A stretch of 64,000 bases of DNA from Vicia villosa (GCF_029867415.1 NW_026705152.1:1054001-1118000); one strand, 5' to 3'. Counted from the stretch's first letter, positions 46,245 to 58,629 are shown. The notes: generated by a model from the letters alone, not told the origin. Made by a program: numbers and translations.

Positions 46245-49200
46245 TGAAGCAACTGGAAAACTCATCGAAACAAATACAATGAAGTCGCCATCGAACATCT
46301 ATTTATCCTACAATAAGGAATGGAAAATATCGAAGAAAACCAAATAACAAGCAATGGTCTCAGAGAAAGGGTAAGGGTGTCTGTTACGTGGGGGGAAGGT
46401 GTTAGCACCCCTCACGTCTGTGGTACTCCACAGGATCCATTCTTGTTAATTTTCTAATCTAAGGGTGTGTGTGTGCGCAACATGCTACGTGTAAAGGAAT
46501 ACATGCAATGGAAGATATACAAATAAGAGGAAACATACAATGGAAGGAATAAGCAAATAAGCAAGAAAGTCGAACGAAAATAAGAAAAGAAAAAGTTCGA
46601 ACAAAATAAAGGAAAAAAAGAAAAGTCGCTCGCTAGGGTGTTCGTACCCTGTGCCTACGTACCTCCAATGTGCAATGGAGAAATCAGAGCGCCGTAGTTC
46701 GGCTAAAAAGTTTCTGTTTCTATCTCGATTCGCGTCTCCTAGAGAAACGGAACCGAGCACCCTAAGGGAGCATGCAAACAAGGAGCGTCACAAAGATCCT
46801 AGCAAACATGACATGTGAACAGGCATCACAAATAAGGACATGCGAACAGGCATCGCAAACAAAAACAGACGTGTAACAGGCATACACGAATGTGAGTGTG
46901 TGAACAGGCATCACAAGTGATAATGCGAACAGGCATCGCAAACAACACGTAACAGGCATACATGTGCAAGTGTGAACAAGCATCACAAAGATGTCATACG
47001 AACAGGCATCGCAGATAAGAAGATAGTGAACAAACATCACAGAGATATCATACTAACAGGCATAGCAGATACAAAGATAGTGAACAAGCATCACAACCAT
47101 AAGGCATACATTCGAGCTCCGCTCGAGAAACAAACAAACTACCGAAGTAGTAAACAATGCAAATGCAACACACAAACGAGCTCAGCTCGTAAAGCAAGCA
47201 AACTACCGAAGTAGTGACCTGGGAACTAGGGAGACGTTCTAGCTAACGGGGAAAGTCCTCCGAAGCCACCGTCCACGGGGAAAGTCCTCCGAGACGGGTG
47301 AACAAGACGATAACGGGAAATAAACGTTCTAGCTAACGGGGAAAGTCCTCCGAAGCCACCGTCCACGGGGAAAGTCCTCCGAGACAGATGAACAGGACAA
47401 TAACTGGAAATAACCGTTCTAGCTAACGGGGAAAGTCCTCCGAAGCTACCGTCCACGGGGAAAGTCCTCCGAGACGGGTGAACAAGGCAATAACTGGAAA
47501 TAGACTGAAAGCAGTAAACAAACAAAAACAGAGCCTCTTTCGAGGGCTTGGCCAGATGAATGCCTAGGTCCTACTTCTCATGGCAAATATGATGCTGCAT
47601 GCCTACCCTACTTCTCATGGCAAGGTATGGTGCGCGAAAGAGTAAAAAGGACAAAGGGGATACCGAGCGGATAGCAAATCCGCAGTGAGCTAGCAACGCA
47701 AGCAGAACTAAGAAACTTCACGTAATCTAACATCCAGCAGAGCCAGGAGTCCAGCATAAGCGTCAAAGCGATGCAGTGTGAAAATAAATCACAACCACTA
47801 TGTGGTGCGTATCAGACACAACCACACAAGCTACCTGCGAGAAACACAATCCAGACAATACGAGAATATACATCTCAATGGATGAGAGATCAGGAATAAG
47901 TTTGTGTCCCACAAATAAAGTGGAACACAACGCAATCGAACTCTCTCAAAGTACCTTGCACAAGCTAGCACACTTATTAGAAATAACAAGGAAATGCGAA
48001 CAAAGTCGCTTAATCAGATTATGAAACAAAATAGAGGCAAAATTCTAATTAAATTCTAAGAACAAAATCTAACAAGAATATTATTTTTCATGGCATTTTT
48101 ATCTAAAACAATAGAACAAAACTGTGTACAAAATATTAAATCTAACACGGAAAATAGTACATGTTTTTATTTATTATCGATTTTATCATGCAAAAACTAA
48201 CAAAACTACTTGATTTTTAGGTTTTTTATTACATGAATGAAATAGGAAACAAAACTAGTTAAAACAACTAATTCTAAAATGAATTAAAAATGTACACATG
48301 GGGTGAAAAGCTGAAAACAGAGTATATTGACAGTAATTGGGCGCTGCAGCCCAAGGGGATGGCCCAATAGAGGTTTTTATTCAGTTTTTTTGTAGCAATA
48401 ACCAAAAACAAAGGTGATATGGGTTTCCAGGGGGGTGTACGGCAGTAATTCGGTGATGGCCCAATGTATTGCATCAGAATCCAGTTTTTGTTTCAAATTT
48501 TAGATCCAATTCAGATTTTCTTATTATCAGATTCAGTTAATCTCTAATCTCAATTAAACCAGTAATTATGCCAATTAGTTCTAATTAAAACAGATTATAT
48601 TCACTGTTAATCAAATAAAATGCTAAAAGGGATTAGGGTTAGAAATTTCAAACATTATCCTCTTCTCTCTCACGAAGCGCCGACGGCGGCGGCGGTGACC
48701 TCAACCTTCTCCTCCGGTCAGATTCTCGCTTCGTCTCATCTCTCATTTCTCTCGGACTCACTCTCTCCGTCTCCGTTCAACCATTCATCTTCTTTTGTTT
48801 GCTCATTCCTGAACCTTTGATATGATGTTGTATATCAACGATGATGATGGATTCCGATGAAGGTTGCGGAAAGTATCAAGATCGATGAGAACATGACGTT
48901 GATTACAGATTATTATTGAAGATGATATTGCAGAGAAGTTGTGATTGATGAAGTTGTTGTTGCGTGATGAATTTCTTCGCGGTGGAAGAGATTGATGAAG
49001 CTCGACGAAGTTAGAGCGGATACGATTCTGCAGAGTCGTTTTCTTGGAGATTCAAGGTTGGATAGTTTTTCTGGTGAATTCGTGATAACGTGGTGAACTC
49101 GGCAATTGATGATTGAAGAACTAAGTGTGATGAAGATTGAGGTAACGGTTATGTTGACATGATGACTTGATTGGAATTGTGCAGAACTTTCAGCGTATTG

Positions 49201-50437
49201 AAGATGAAGATGCCATAGATACAGAGATGATGAAGATGATGAAGGTGAGGACCGGTGGAGAGAGAGTTCGTTACAAGGTTTGTTTCTGGTTTTCTTTTGC
49301 TATCGATTTTTTCTTTTTTCTGAGTTTTCTATTGTATTTCTGTTAGGGAGAAGATTGAAGATTGAAGGAGATCAAGATTTCGGTGAGGTTCTTGGCGAGA
49401 GAGAGGTTCGAGATTGAAGAGTTGGTGGATGAATCCCTGTTGAGAGGTTGAAGATTGGAGAAAGATGAAGAATCTGTGAATGGAGATTTGTTATGGCGAT
49501 GGATGAAGCAGATGAAGAGAGGAAGGTGAAGATCTTGGCGGTGATGAGTGAAGAGGAGATTAGGAATCTGTTACATTTCTTTTTGTTTTCTCTGATTTTT
49601 TTGTTATGAAAACTCCCCTTTTTTTTTCTGCAGAATTCTGTTTTCTCTTGTCGGTTATTGAACCGGTTCTTTGGTCTGCTAGCTGAAGACTCATGGTTCA
49701 GCTTTTGAATTTTTGTAATGAATGATAACACTGGTTTTTTTTTGTATTGAATGGTCTTGTATAGAATTTATTTTGTAATGTAACATGGATTGAATATGTG
49801 TAATGGACTATAGAATTTTCTTGTAACATGATACTTTTTTTCTAATGAATTTTGAACGAGGAATAACGTGCATCTTGAATAAGCTCTTGACAATTTTGAA
49901 TGATGGATCTTGTATGAAAATACTTGAAAACTCTTGCGATCACTCTTTTTTAATTTCATGTTTAAAGGATCCTTAAAGATGATTGAAATCGTGAATAAAC
50001 CTTTACTCTTGCATAAACGATCCTTAAATTCGAACCAACTTTTTCTTGAAGCCAACTTATCATACAAAACTTTAGCTCAAATGCATCCAAAGACAAGCGA
50101 CTCCATCACCAAGCTATAATACCTTGCACTCTAAGCCTCATCCGATTGGAGAATATACTCAAGACCTTAATTTGATGGATAATACAATGATGAGCTCTTG
50201 ATACGCACACAAACCAATTAGAATAAACCTTTTGCCCATGTGCACGGATGAATAAAAGATCTTAACCCATTCGAAAGAGAAATGGCCTGATCCACGAGCG
50301 TTGAGAAAATCCTCAGATGAACCGAACTGCCTTGAAACAATAAGAATCTTTTAATTTTTCCTTGATTTTCGAACGAAGAAATAAACGTCCCTCATAACTT
50401 ATGGCACAGATAAGAGGGCAAATTTTGGGGTGCAACA
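46245..50437 (-). repeat. 5' LTR of the minus-strand Tat-like element
   Basis: Starts on the minus strand TGTTGCACCCCAAAATTTGC and is followed at its other end by the primer site. It is almost identical to 34,993-39,186. No clear TATA box is visible. Confidence 0.92.
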
Positions 50438-50442
50438 TATAC
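50438..50442. repeat. Target-site duplication tatac (right)
   Basis: Matches 34,988-34,992. Host sequence resumes here. Confidence 0.9.
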
Positions 50443-53104
50443 AAAAAAAGGAAGCTTTAATTTCAAAAAAAGGAAGAATGAAATTGTGTGAAAAGACTTT
50501 AGGATCTCCCATAAATGAAACATGCATTCATACTATCATGCATTTCATGGTTCTATCAGAAGCTTGTGGGGGCCTTTTCTACTCAGACTTTGACATCAAC
50601 AAGACGATTGGCTTCTTACCGCTATGTGCTCAAAAGTTAACATTGGAACAACTCTGTGGGGTTTTGACGGAGATGAGAACAGAAATGAGGACTAACATGA
50701 AACAATGTATGGAGGTTATTCAAGCCTTTTCTCTTTGACAAGAAGAATTGAGACAAGTTCCTCAGAGGCCAAATGCAATGTTAATCTCACCTCAAGAGAA
50801 GGTCTTATGAATCATAATGTTTGAAATGATGTTGAGATTCTTGTTCTTAGTAAGGAGAATTCACATCACTGAAGTCTTCAAGTTTTCGAGTATTGAAATT
50901 GACAAAAGGTTCACCTCTTGGAGATATGTTTGGAAGCCATAAAAAGTCGTGACTCTGATGATTTAGATATTGTTGGTTTGTGCCTGATGTCAAAAAGAAA
51001 ACTGCAAGGGTCACTTACTCACTCCAGATGGTTTGGATATCGAAGCTAAGTTGGTAATCATCTCTTGTACATGTGTGGAAGTTGCTTGGGGCTCCCGATC
51101 GAGGGATAAGCAAGACGTACTCTTATCTTGAGCATTGCGCCATTTGCCTTGCTCGAATCCCTAAAAGCATTACAAATTCCTATGCGACTTCGTCAGAATC
51201 TTCTTCCGTGTGGTAATCAAGAGTGTTCTTCACAATGATCCTCATTCTCAAGGTTCTACTTCAGATATCAGTTGCCTTTTCTCAGGATCTCCTTCTCAGT
51301 GGCTTTGCTAGTTAACAGAGACAAGAAGAATATGAGAAACAAATTGATGTGATTGCCTTGTGCTCATTCGTTTCCTTGTTTGTTGGAATCACAATTGGTT
51401 AAGATTCTAGTATTGGGTCTTCTTCACCACAAGTGGCTCTCTTGAGTTGATGATCATACAAGATTCTTCCCATTTATGATGGCGATTACTACTCTAACAA
51501 CTATGCTTGGGGCTCCCGCACGAGGGATAAGCAAGACGTACTCTTATCTTGAGCATTGCACCACCCGCGTTGCTCGAATCCCTAAAGCAAGGAAAAAGTT
51601 TACAACTCATGGGTGACTTCGTTGGAGTTCTCTTTTGGAGTAATCTGAAGTGTTTGGAAGGAACTGCAGAAAGTATTCAAGCTCAACAAGTCCAGACGGA
51701 GTCAAGTCTCCTCAACAACGACACCCATTTAGTTTCTTACTGCATTCTCATTGTAATTTTTCATTTGTGTGTTTAAGCATCAATAGCATGTAAAAACTTG
51801 TTAATTTCTGAATGAAAATCATAATACATTGTCTATGTTTGTCTTGAAGTAATCCATTCGTTATCACTCATAAAATGTTTTGGCATTACGATACCAACTT
51901 TACTAATTGCTTGCTTATGCAAAAAGCTGAGGGAGAATGATGAAAGATAAAAATGAAAAATCTCTAATCATGTGTTTTCGAATAAAAACCCTACTGAGGA
52001 TGTACAGGCATTATTTCAAATTCCCAAACACCGGAGATATAAGGGAGATAGACCCTCGTCAACCCCTTTGAGCCTTGAAGTAGGAGTTTCTTTTCTAATC
52101 ATAAAAACCCTTATCTTAACCTTGGGGCAGGGTAGTGTTCATTTAACTTGATCGAGTGTTCGAAACTCACCAAAAAGGTATGAATCTAAGGATACAACAA
52201 TGGTTATCCCTCCAAAGGTTGAGGAATGTCAAAACCGCAATGATTATCCTTATTCCATCAAGAGATCAAGAGATGATAATACCGCAATGGTTATCCCTCA
52301 TCAATCAAAGAATGAGGCAGTCGCAATCTTTCAAACAAATCGAGAGCAACGCGATATCACACGACTTGTTCAAAAAAAAAAAGAGAATAAAAAAAAAAAG
52401 AGCCCGCTAAGTCAACAACTTGAAAACAAGTGACTTAGGCAAAAAGTTAGGGCATCCCGCTGGACTCCAAAATAAAATTCAAGAGAATTCGTCCAGGCAA
52501 AAGTTAGGGAAAGCAGAAGCGAAAAACAAGGATTACAAGATAAAAATCCTTATCAAAGGAACAAAGTCGTGTGATGATCAATCAGAAGAATAAGAAAGTG
52601 AGTGACTGCCATGTCCAAAAAACCTCATTGATTCCTCAACCATTCCAAATGCCTTGTGAGGAATGAACACTCATGTCGAGTTAATTGAACCTAGGATTGG
52701 AGAACATCACGAAGGGGGTGGGTACCAAATAATTTTGAGCCTAAAAATCCTTTGTTTTCTAAAAACCGTGAACCCGGCCAAGTTACAACCCTTAAAAGTC
52801 CTAATTGAAGTAGGGTTTATTTCGAAAGCACACTCCGATGAGATAGCGTTTAACTGACTCCCAATGAAGCGAGACTCATACTCATGTTGGTATCATATGT
52901 TTGCTTTATCTTTCATTCACAAGAGGTGGCCACCTCATTGCATAAAAAGTTTCTTAAAAAACTTCAAGACTAACATACGCTTTGCATTAGAATTATCATT
53001 CCTAGAATTAACATTCTTTTGCATACAAAATATGTGCTTAACATCAAGGAAATTACCATGATGAGAATCAGTAAGTAACTCGACCATGTCAAAGTACAAG
53101 AGAC
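50443..53104 (+). other. Interior of the second Ogre-like element, continued
   Basis: No gene is recognised. A short open frame to 50,738 ends with a peptide containing YSDFDINK and LEQLCGVLTEM, shared in part with the minus-strand element. Two repeats with gggctcccg and gggataagcaag lie at 51,088-51,175 and 51,508-51,590. The aggcaaaagttag hairpin module lies at 52,407-52,496. The segment is collinear in part with the reversed 42,200-45,250 region, which makes it a relative of the element nested in it. Confidence 0.75.
52407..52496 (+). repeat. Two hairpins of the aggcaaaagttag module
   Basis: Arms ctaagtca/tgacttag (52,407, 52,431) with inner acttg/caagt, and ctggac/gtccag (52,460, 52,491). 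Each is followed by aggcaaaa(a)gttaggg. Confidence 0.85.
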
Positions 53105-53109
53105 TTGAG
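53105..53109. repeat. Target-site duplication ttgag (left)
   Basis: Matches 62,738-62,742 exactly and flanks the copia element. Confidence 0.95.
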
Positions 53110-54318
53110 TGAAGGATAGAAAAACACTTAGAAAGGGGGGGGGGTTTGAATAAGTGTAGCTTTAAAAACTTGACCGATAAAAATAAATTGCACAGTTATT
53201 TTTATCCTGGTTCGTTGTTAACTAAACTACTCCAGTCCACCCCCGCAGAGATGATTTACCTCAACTGAGGATTTAATCCACTAATCGCACGGATTACAAT
53301 GGTTTTCCACTTAGTCAGCAACTAAGTCTTCCAGAGTCTTCTGATCACACACTGATCACTCCAGGAACAACTGCTTAGATACCCTCTAAGACTTTCTAGA
53401 GTATTCTGATCCACACGATCACTCTAGTTACAACCTGCTTAGATAACCTCTAAGACTTCCTAGAGTATTCTGATCCACACGATCACTCTAGTTACTTACA
53501 ACTTAATGTAATCAATTCTAAGAGTATTACAATTGCTTCTTAAAAGCTATAATCACAAACTGTGATATTTCTCTTAACGTTTAAGCTTAATCTCACTAAT
53601 ATATTACAACAGCAATGTAGTGAGCTTTGATGAAGATGAAGATTCTGAGCTTCGAATAGAACAGAGTTTCAGCAAGTTAATATGAGTTGTTTTGTTCAGA
53701 ATCGTTAACCTTGCTTCTCATCAGAACTTCATATTTATAGGCGTTGGAGAAGATGACCGTTGAGTGCATTTAATGCTTTGCGTGTTCCGTACAGCATCGC
53801 ATTTAATGTTATACGCTTTTGTCAACTACCTCGAGCCTTGTTCACGCTGTGTCTACTGACGTTGCCTTTAATAGCTTCTAACGTTCCTTTTGTCAGTCAG
53901 CATAGCCTGCCACATGTACTTCCTTCTGATCTGATGTTTGTGAATACAACGTTTGAATATCATCAGAGTCAAACAGCTTGGTGCAAAGCATCTTCTGATC
54001 TTCTGACCTTGAAGTGCTTCTGAGCGTGATACCATCAGAACTTCAGTGCTTCTGATCTCATGTTCTTCTGATGCTTCCATAGACCCATGTTCTGATTCTG
54101 CTTCGACCATCTTCTGATGTCTTGCCAGACCATGTTCTGATGTTGCATGCTGAACCCTTTGAGACAAAGCTTCTGAGCGCTGAATTATGCATACTCTTTA
54201 TATATTTCCTGAAAAGGAAATTGCATTGGATTAGAGTACCATATTATCTTAAGCAAAATTCATATTATTGTTATCATCAAAACTAAGATAATTGATCAGA
54301 ACAAATCTTGTTCTAACA
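53110..54318 (-). repeat. 3' LTR of the copia element
   Basis: Direct repeat of 61,528-62,737. It contains a run of 10 G in plus reading where the other LTR has 11. TATA box (minus strand tataaata) at 53,732-53,739. Confidence 0.95.
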
Positions 54319-54333
54319 ATCTCCCCCTTTTTG
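54319..54333 (-). other. Polypurine tract of the copia element
   Basis: On the minus strand aaaaagggggagat touches the 3' LTR start. Confidence 0.85.
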
Positions 54334-54431
54334 ATGATGACAAAAACATATATAAATGATATGAATTTGCGATCAGAAAGAGCAGACGGCAAAAGACAAA
54401 TTACACAGCTATAGCATAAGCATGTGAATAT

Positions 54432-54487
54432 GTCTCCCCCTGAGATTAACAATCTCCCCCTGAGATAAATAATCTCCCCCTGAAATA
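54432..54487 (-). repeat. Extra polypurine-like tracts, three copies
   Basis: Three copies of tctccccctga (plus reading) spaced 20 bases apart. A further one followed by ttttt sits at 55,338-55,351. Multiple such tracts upstream of the 3' LTR are a known trait of Sireviruses. Confidence 0.75.
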
Positions 54488-54570
54488 AATACTCGAAGAA
54501 CTTTAATAAAAGACTTCCCTGATTATTTCGGTAGAGACGATCACATAAGCTTCTGTCTTCAGAGAATTCA

Positions 54571-54830
54571 TAGCTTCTGACTTCTGCTTCCATTGGACAG
54601 CTTCAGAACTTGAATTTCTTTAGATCCCTAGAACACTCATAGCTTCTGATTCCTGCTTCCATTTAGGACAGCTTCAGAACTTGAATTTCTTTGATCATCA
54701 GAACATTCACAACTTCTGATTCCTGCTTCCATCTAGGACAGCTTCAGAACTTGAATTTCTTTGATCTTCAGAACATTCACAGCTTCTGATTTCTGCTTCC
54801 ATTTAGGACAGCTTCAGAGCTTTGAATTTC
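54571..54830 (-). repeat. 70-bp tandem repeat in the copia 3' region
   Basis: Four copies of a unit with gcttcagaacttgaatttct, whose starts fall at 54,600, 54,671, 54,741 and 54,811. Non-coding region between the extra ORF and the 3' LTR. Confidence 0.85.
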
Positions 54831-55597
54831 TACCAACATCACTTCATGCTAGATTTGTATCAGAACATTGTTGAATGTACCAGAGCATCATCAGAGCATC
54901 TCTACATCCTGAAATGTTACAGAACAAAAACTAAACGACAAAAGTCAGCATGAACGAGTCAGAACATAAAATGTATATTAGAACACATGATATGTATCAG
55001 AGCCATATAGGCTAAAATAATGTATCAGAGCAAATAGAATTTTGTCAGAGCAAATAGACAATGATTTGGATCATATTCTACTATCAAAATTTCTGATCAT
55101 TCTTCCTTCTGATTCTGAAGTTTCCTAGCACTCAGCTTGCTTCAAGAATCCATGAGCTTATTCTTTTTACAGAATAACGCTTCTTATGGTTTTGCTTCTT
55201 GTGTGCTTTGAAGATTCTCTTCACTTCTTTATACCTGCAAAACACTTAAACCATATAGAACTTGCAGTTCTTGTTAGTAAATGTGTGGGAGCTTTACCCA
55301 GCAACTGATAGATTAATCAAATCATTTATCATTTATCTTCTCCCCCTTTTTGTCATAACATCAAAAAGCATAAAAGATTCAGATGCAAAGCAAGAGACAA
55401 AAGGAAAGAAACACAAATAACTTTTCATTGATTTCAACAAGAAAGATTACAAAAGAGGAATGCAGAAAAACAGATGCAACAAGGAAAGAAAACTACAAAG
55501 ACCAAAGGACTAAGATCCTAGCCTACGCAAAATCCGCGCCAGAACATCATGAATCCCGTCAGTGCTTGTAGCTTGCCTTGCCATGAAGGAGCGAAAC
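54831..55597 (-). other. Copia 3' non-coding region, no gene
   Basis: Low-complexity AT-rich sequence rich in cagag/cttctga words plus the polypurine-like tract at 55,338. No homologous ORF is seen, so much of the extra ORF expected here seems lost. Confidence 0.65.
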
Positions 55598-56050
55598 TCA
55601 GCATTGGCCATTTACATCAGAATGTAAAAGCTCCATAAATGATTGAGTGGTAGGGGTTGGAGGGTTGACAGTGAACCTGGAGTCGGGAAAAACAACACTG
55701 TAGGGGTTAGGTGTTCTGGTGGGAAAAGGGTGTGAGAGAGATGAAGAAATATCTGATGGATGGGTTGAAGGAGAGGAGATATCAGATGGTGAAGAAGGTG
55801 GTTCCGAGAGGATGAATGAGGAGGAAGAGGTGGTGGAGGTCTGTGAAGAGGGAGGTGATTGAGGGGTACCGTCAAGGGGTTGATACACATGTCTAGAGTA
55901 GTTTCCAGACATCATAGCTTCAAACGGGTTCACTTTGAGAGGGTCATAGGTGATCCTTACTCTTTTTGGTTTGGTTTCTAGTTCAGCAGTTGCCTTTCTC
56001 TTTTGTTTTCGATCATTATCTTGATTCCCAGAGCTTGACGATGGATTCAT
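55598..56050 (-). pseudogene. Short ORF in the env-like position of the Sirevirus
   Basis: A 150-residue frame starting at an ATG at 56,050. It begins with a basic, charged stretch (KQKRKATAELETKPKRVRI), followed by a Ser/Pro/Thr-rich tail. SIRE-type elements often have an additional ORF downstream of pol, usually several hundred residues; this one stops early. No signal peptide or membrane segment is visible. It lies 458 bases downstream of the pol stop on the minus strand. It is probably a truncated remnant, and its role is unknown. Confidence 0.5.
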
Positions 56051-56508
56051 GATGAAGTTGCAGATATTGGAAACTGCTAGGGTTTATGATATGAATGCAA
56101 AGAGAGAGAACGAAAAAGAAACTGAATGCAAAGTGAGAGAAATATAAGAGGGAAAAGAAACGTTTGAAGAATATAAAAAGAAAACTGAAAGAGAGTAAAT
56201 GATGAAAAGCATTTAATGTTACGTGACGTGAGGAGAGATAATAATGACAAAAGACGTGATTTGCACAATTACCTAAGTAGACGTCCCCTCAACTGCACGC
56301 ACGCTTGTCCAGGAATAGTGAACATGTGTTTACCATCTGGATAGCCAGTTACAGCTGTTTTGCTTTTAAAGAGATTCTGAATCAACTTAGACAATGAAAC
56401 GTTAGTAATAACTGAATCACAATTTCTAATTGATTTCAATCAGAACTTCTTAAAAAAAAAAATAATTTCATTTCAGAAGATACTCATACATAAGAACTTC
56501 TCATCTTC

Positions 56509-58629
56509 TCATTCTGGGCATAAATCCATACTGATGTTCTTCAGAATGAACTTAAACCTATCTTCAGCCAGGGGTTTTGTAAAGATATCAGCCCATTGAT
56601 GGTCTGTATCCACAAAGTTTAAAGATAGAACACCCTTCTGAACATAGTCCCTTATGAAATGATGTTTAATCTCAATATGTTTAGCTTTTGAATGAAGAAT
56701 AGGATTCTTAGATAAACATATAGCAGAAGTATTATCACAGAATATAGGAATGTTACTCTCATATATCTGATAATCTTCTAGCTGACTCTTCATCCAGAGC
56801 ATCTGTGTACTGCAACCAGCAGCAGCGACATATTCTGCTTCTGTTGTTGAGAGAACAATAGTTGCTTGCTTCTTGCTATACCAGGAGATCAAATGACTTC
56901 CAAGAAATTGGCAACTTCCTGAAGTACTTTTTCTTTCAATTCTGTCTCCAGCATAGTCAGCATCGCAGAATCCTACTAAGTTGTATTCTTTAGATTTTCT
57001 GTAAACTAAGCCAACATTAGTAGTACCTTTCAGATACCTTAGAATTCTCTTAACAGCAGTTAAATGAGATTCTCTAGGATCTGATTGGAATCTAGCACAC
57101 AAACAAACACTGAACAGAATGTCAGGTCTAGAAGCAGTCAAATATAGAAGAGATCCAGTCATACCTCTGTATAACTTCTGATCTACCTTCTTACTTACCT
57201 CATCCTTACCTAGGATGCATGTTGGATGCATGGGAGTTTTGGCTTCTTTGCAGTCTAGAAGATTAAACTTCTTCAGAAGTTCCTTCACATACTTGGTTTG
57301 GTGAACATACGTTCCTTCTGATGTTTGATTTATTTGTATTCCAAGGAAATACTTGAGTTCTCCCATCATGCTCATTTCAAACTCAGCCTGCATAGACTCA
57401 GCAAACTCCTTTCCAAGTGTAGCATTAGATGTTCCAAAAATAATATCATCTACATATATTTGACAAATTAAAATATCCCTTTTAAAGGTTTTACAAAAGA
57501 GAGTAGTGTCCACTTTTCCTCTAGTGAAACCATTATCCAGAAGGAAAGAACTTAAGCGTTCATACCAAGCTCTGGGAGCTTGTTTCAATCCATACAACGA
57601 TTTCTTTAGTTTAAAAACATGATTAGGAGACATAGAGTCTTCAAAACCAGGAGGTTGATGGACATAAACTTCTTCATCTATATAACCATTTAAGAAGGCA
57701 CTCTTAACATCCATCTGATAGAGAGTGATGTTATGTTGAGTGGCAAATGAAATTAATAGACGAATAGATTCTAACCTGGCCACTGGTGCAAAGGTTTCTG
57801 TATAGTCAATCCCTTCTTGCTGACTGTAACCCTGAGCCACCAGTCTGGCTTTGTTCCTTACCACTTCACCTTTCTCACTGAGCTTGTTTCTGAAGACCCA
57901 TTTTGTACCGATTATATTGAATCCATCTGGTCTAGGAACAAGATCCCAAACATCATTCCTTGTAAACTGATTCAGTTCTTCTTGCATAGCAATTATCCAG
58001 TCTGGATCTTCTAGAGCATGATCAACAGAAGTTGGCTCGATCAAAGATACAAGACCTAATTGACAGTCTACATTGTTCTTAAGGAATGCTCTTGTTCTGA
58101 TTGGATCATCCTTCTTTCCAAGAATGACATCTTCTGAATGACCAGAGATGAGTCTGGATGATTTTCTGACAGATGGTTCTTCAGAAATGCTTAGATTCTC
58201 CAGAGAAGCTGATACTTGATCTTCAGATTCTTTGCTTCTGGGAAGCTCTGCTTCTGATGCGTTGCTTCTTGGCTCAACAACTTCTGATATATCAATATCA
58301 CAATCTGCAAAATTATCAAACTGCTTTGGTTTTTCAGAACCAAGCTTATCATCAAACCTGATATTGATTGATTCTTCTACAATCAATGTTTCAGTATTGT
58401 ATACTCTGTAGCCTTTTGAGCGTTCAGAATATCCAAGAAGGAAACATTTTTGTGCTTTGGAATCAAACTTACCAAGATGATCTTTAGTGTTCAGAATAAA
58501 GCACACACATCCAAAAGGATGGAAATATGAAATGTTGGGCTTTATATTCTTCCACAATTCATAAGGAGTCTTATTTAGAATAGGTCTGATAGAGATTCTA
58601 TTCTGAATATAGCATGCAGTGTTTATTGC
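56509..58629 (-). pseudogene. pol: Copia Pol, RT-RNase H part (downstream of a premature stop)
   Basis: This frame continues the integrase frame without shift after a TAA at 58,630-58,632. It covers the end of integrase (NRISIRPILNKTPYE, then the FHPFGC region), RT with YQMDVKSAFLNGYIDEEVYV and the catalytic YVDDIIFG, and copia RNase H with CDADYAGD and STTEAEYVAAAGC. It ends LAEDRFKFILKNISMDLCPE before the stop at 56,509. RT and RNase H key residues are present. Without the stop it would be one polyprotein with the upstream part. Confidence 0.92.

Larger units (their letters stand above)
34993..50437 (-). mobile_element. Complete non-coding Tat/Ogre-like LTR retrotransposon
   Basis: It has two 4.19-kb LTRs, a primer site, a polypurine tract and a tatac target duplication but no Gag, RT or integrase homology in its 7-kb interior. 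The LTRs differ at only a handful of positions by eye, for example 35,739 against 46,991 and 36,170 against 47,422. The insertion is therefore recent. Interior modules are shared with the host element it landed in. It probably moves with proteins from an Ogre-like partner. Confidence 0.9.
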
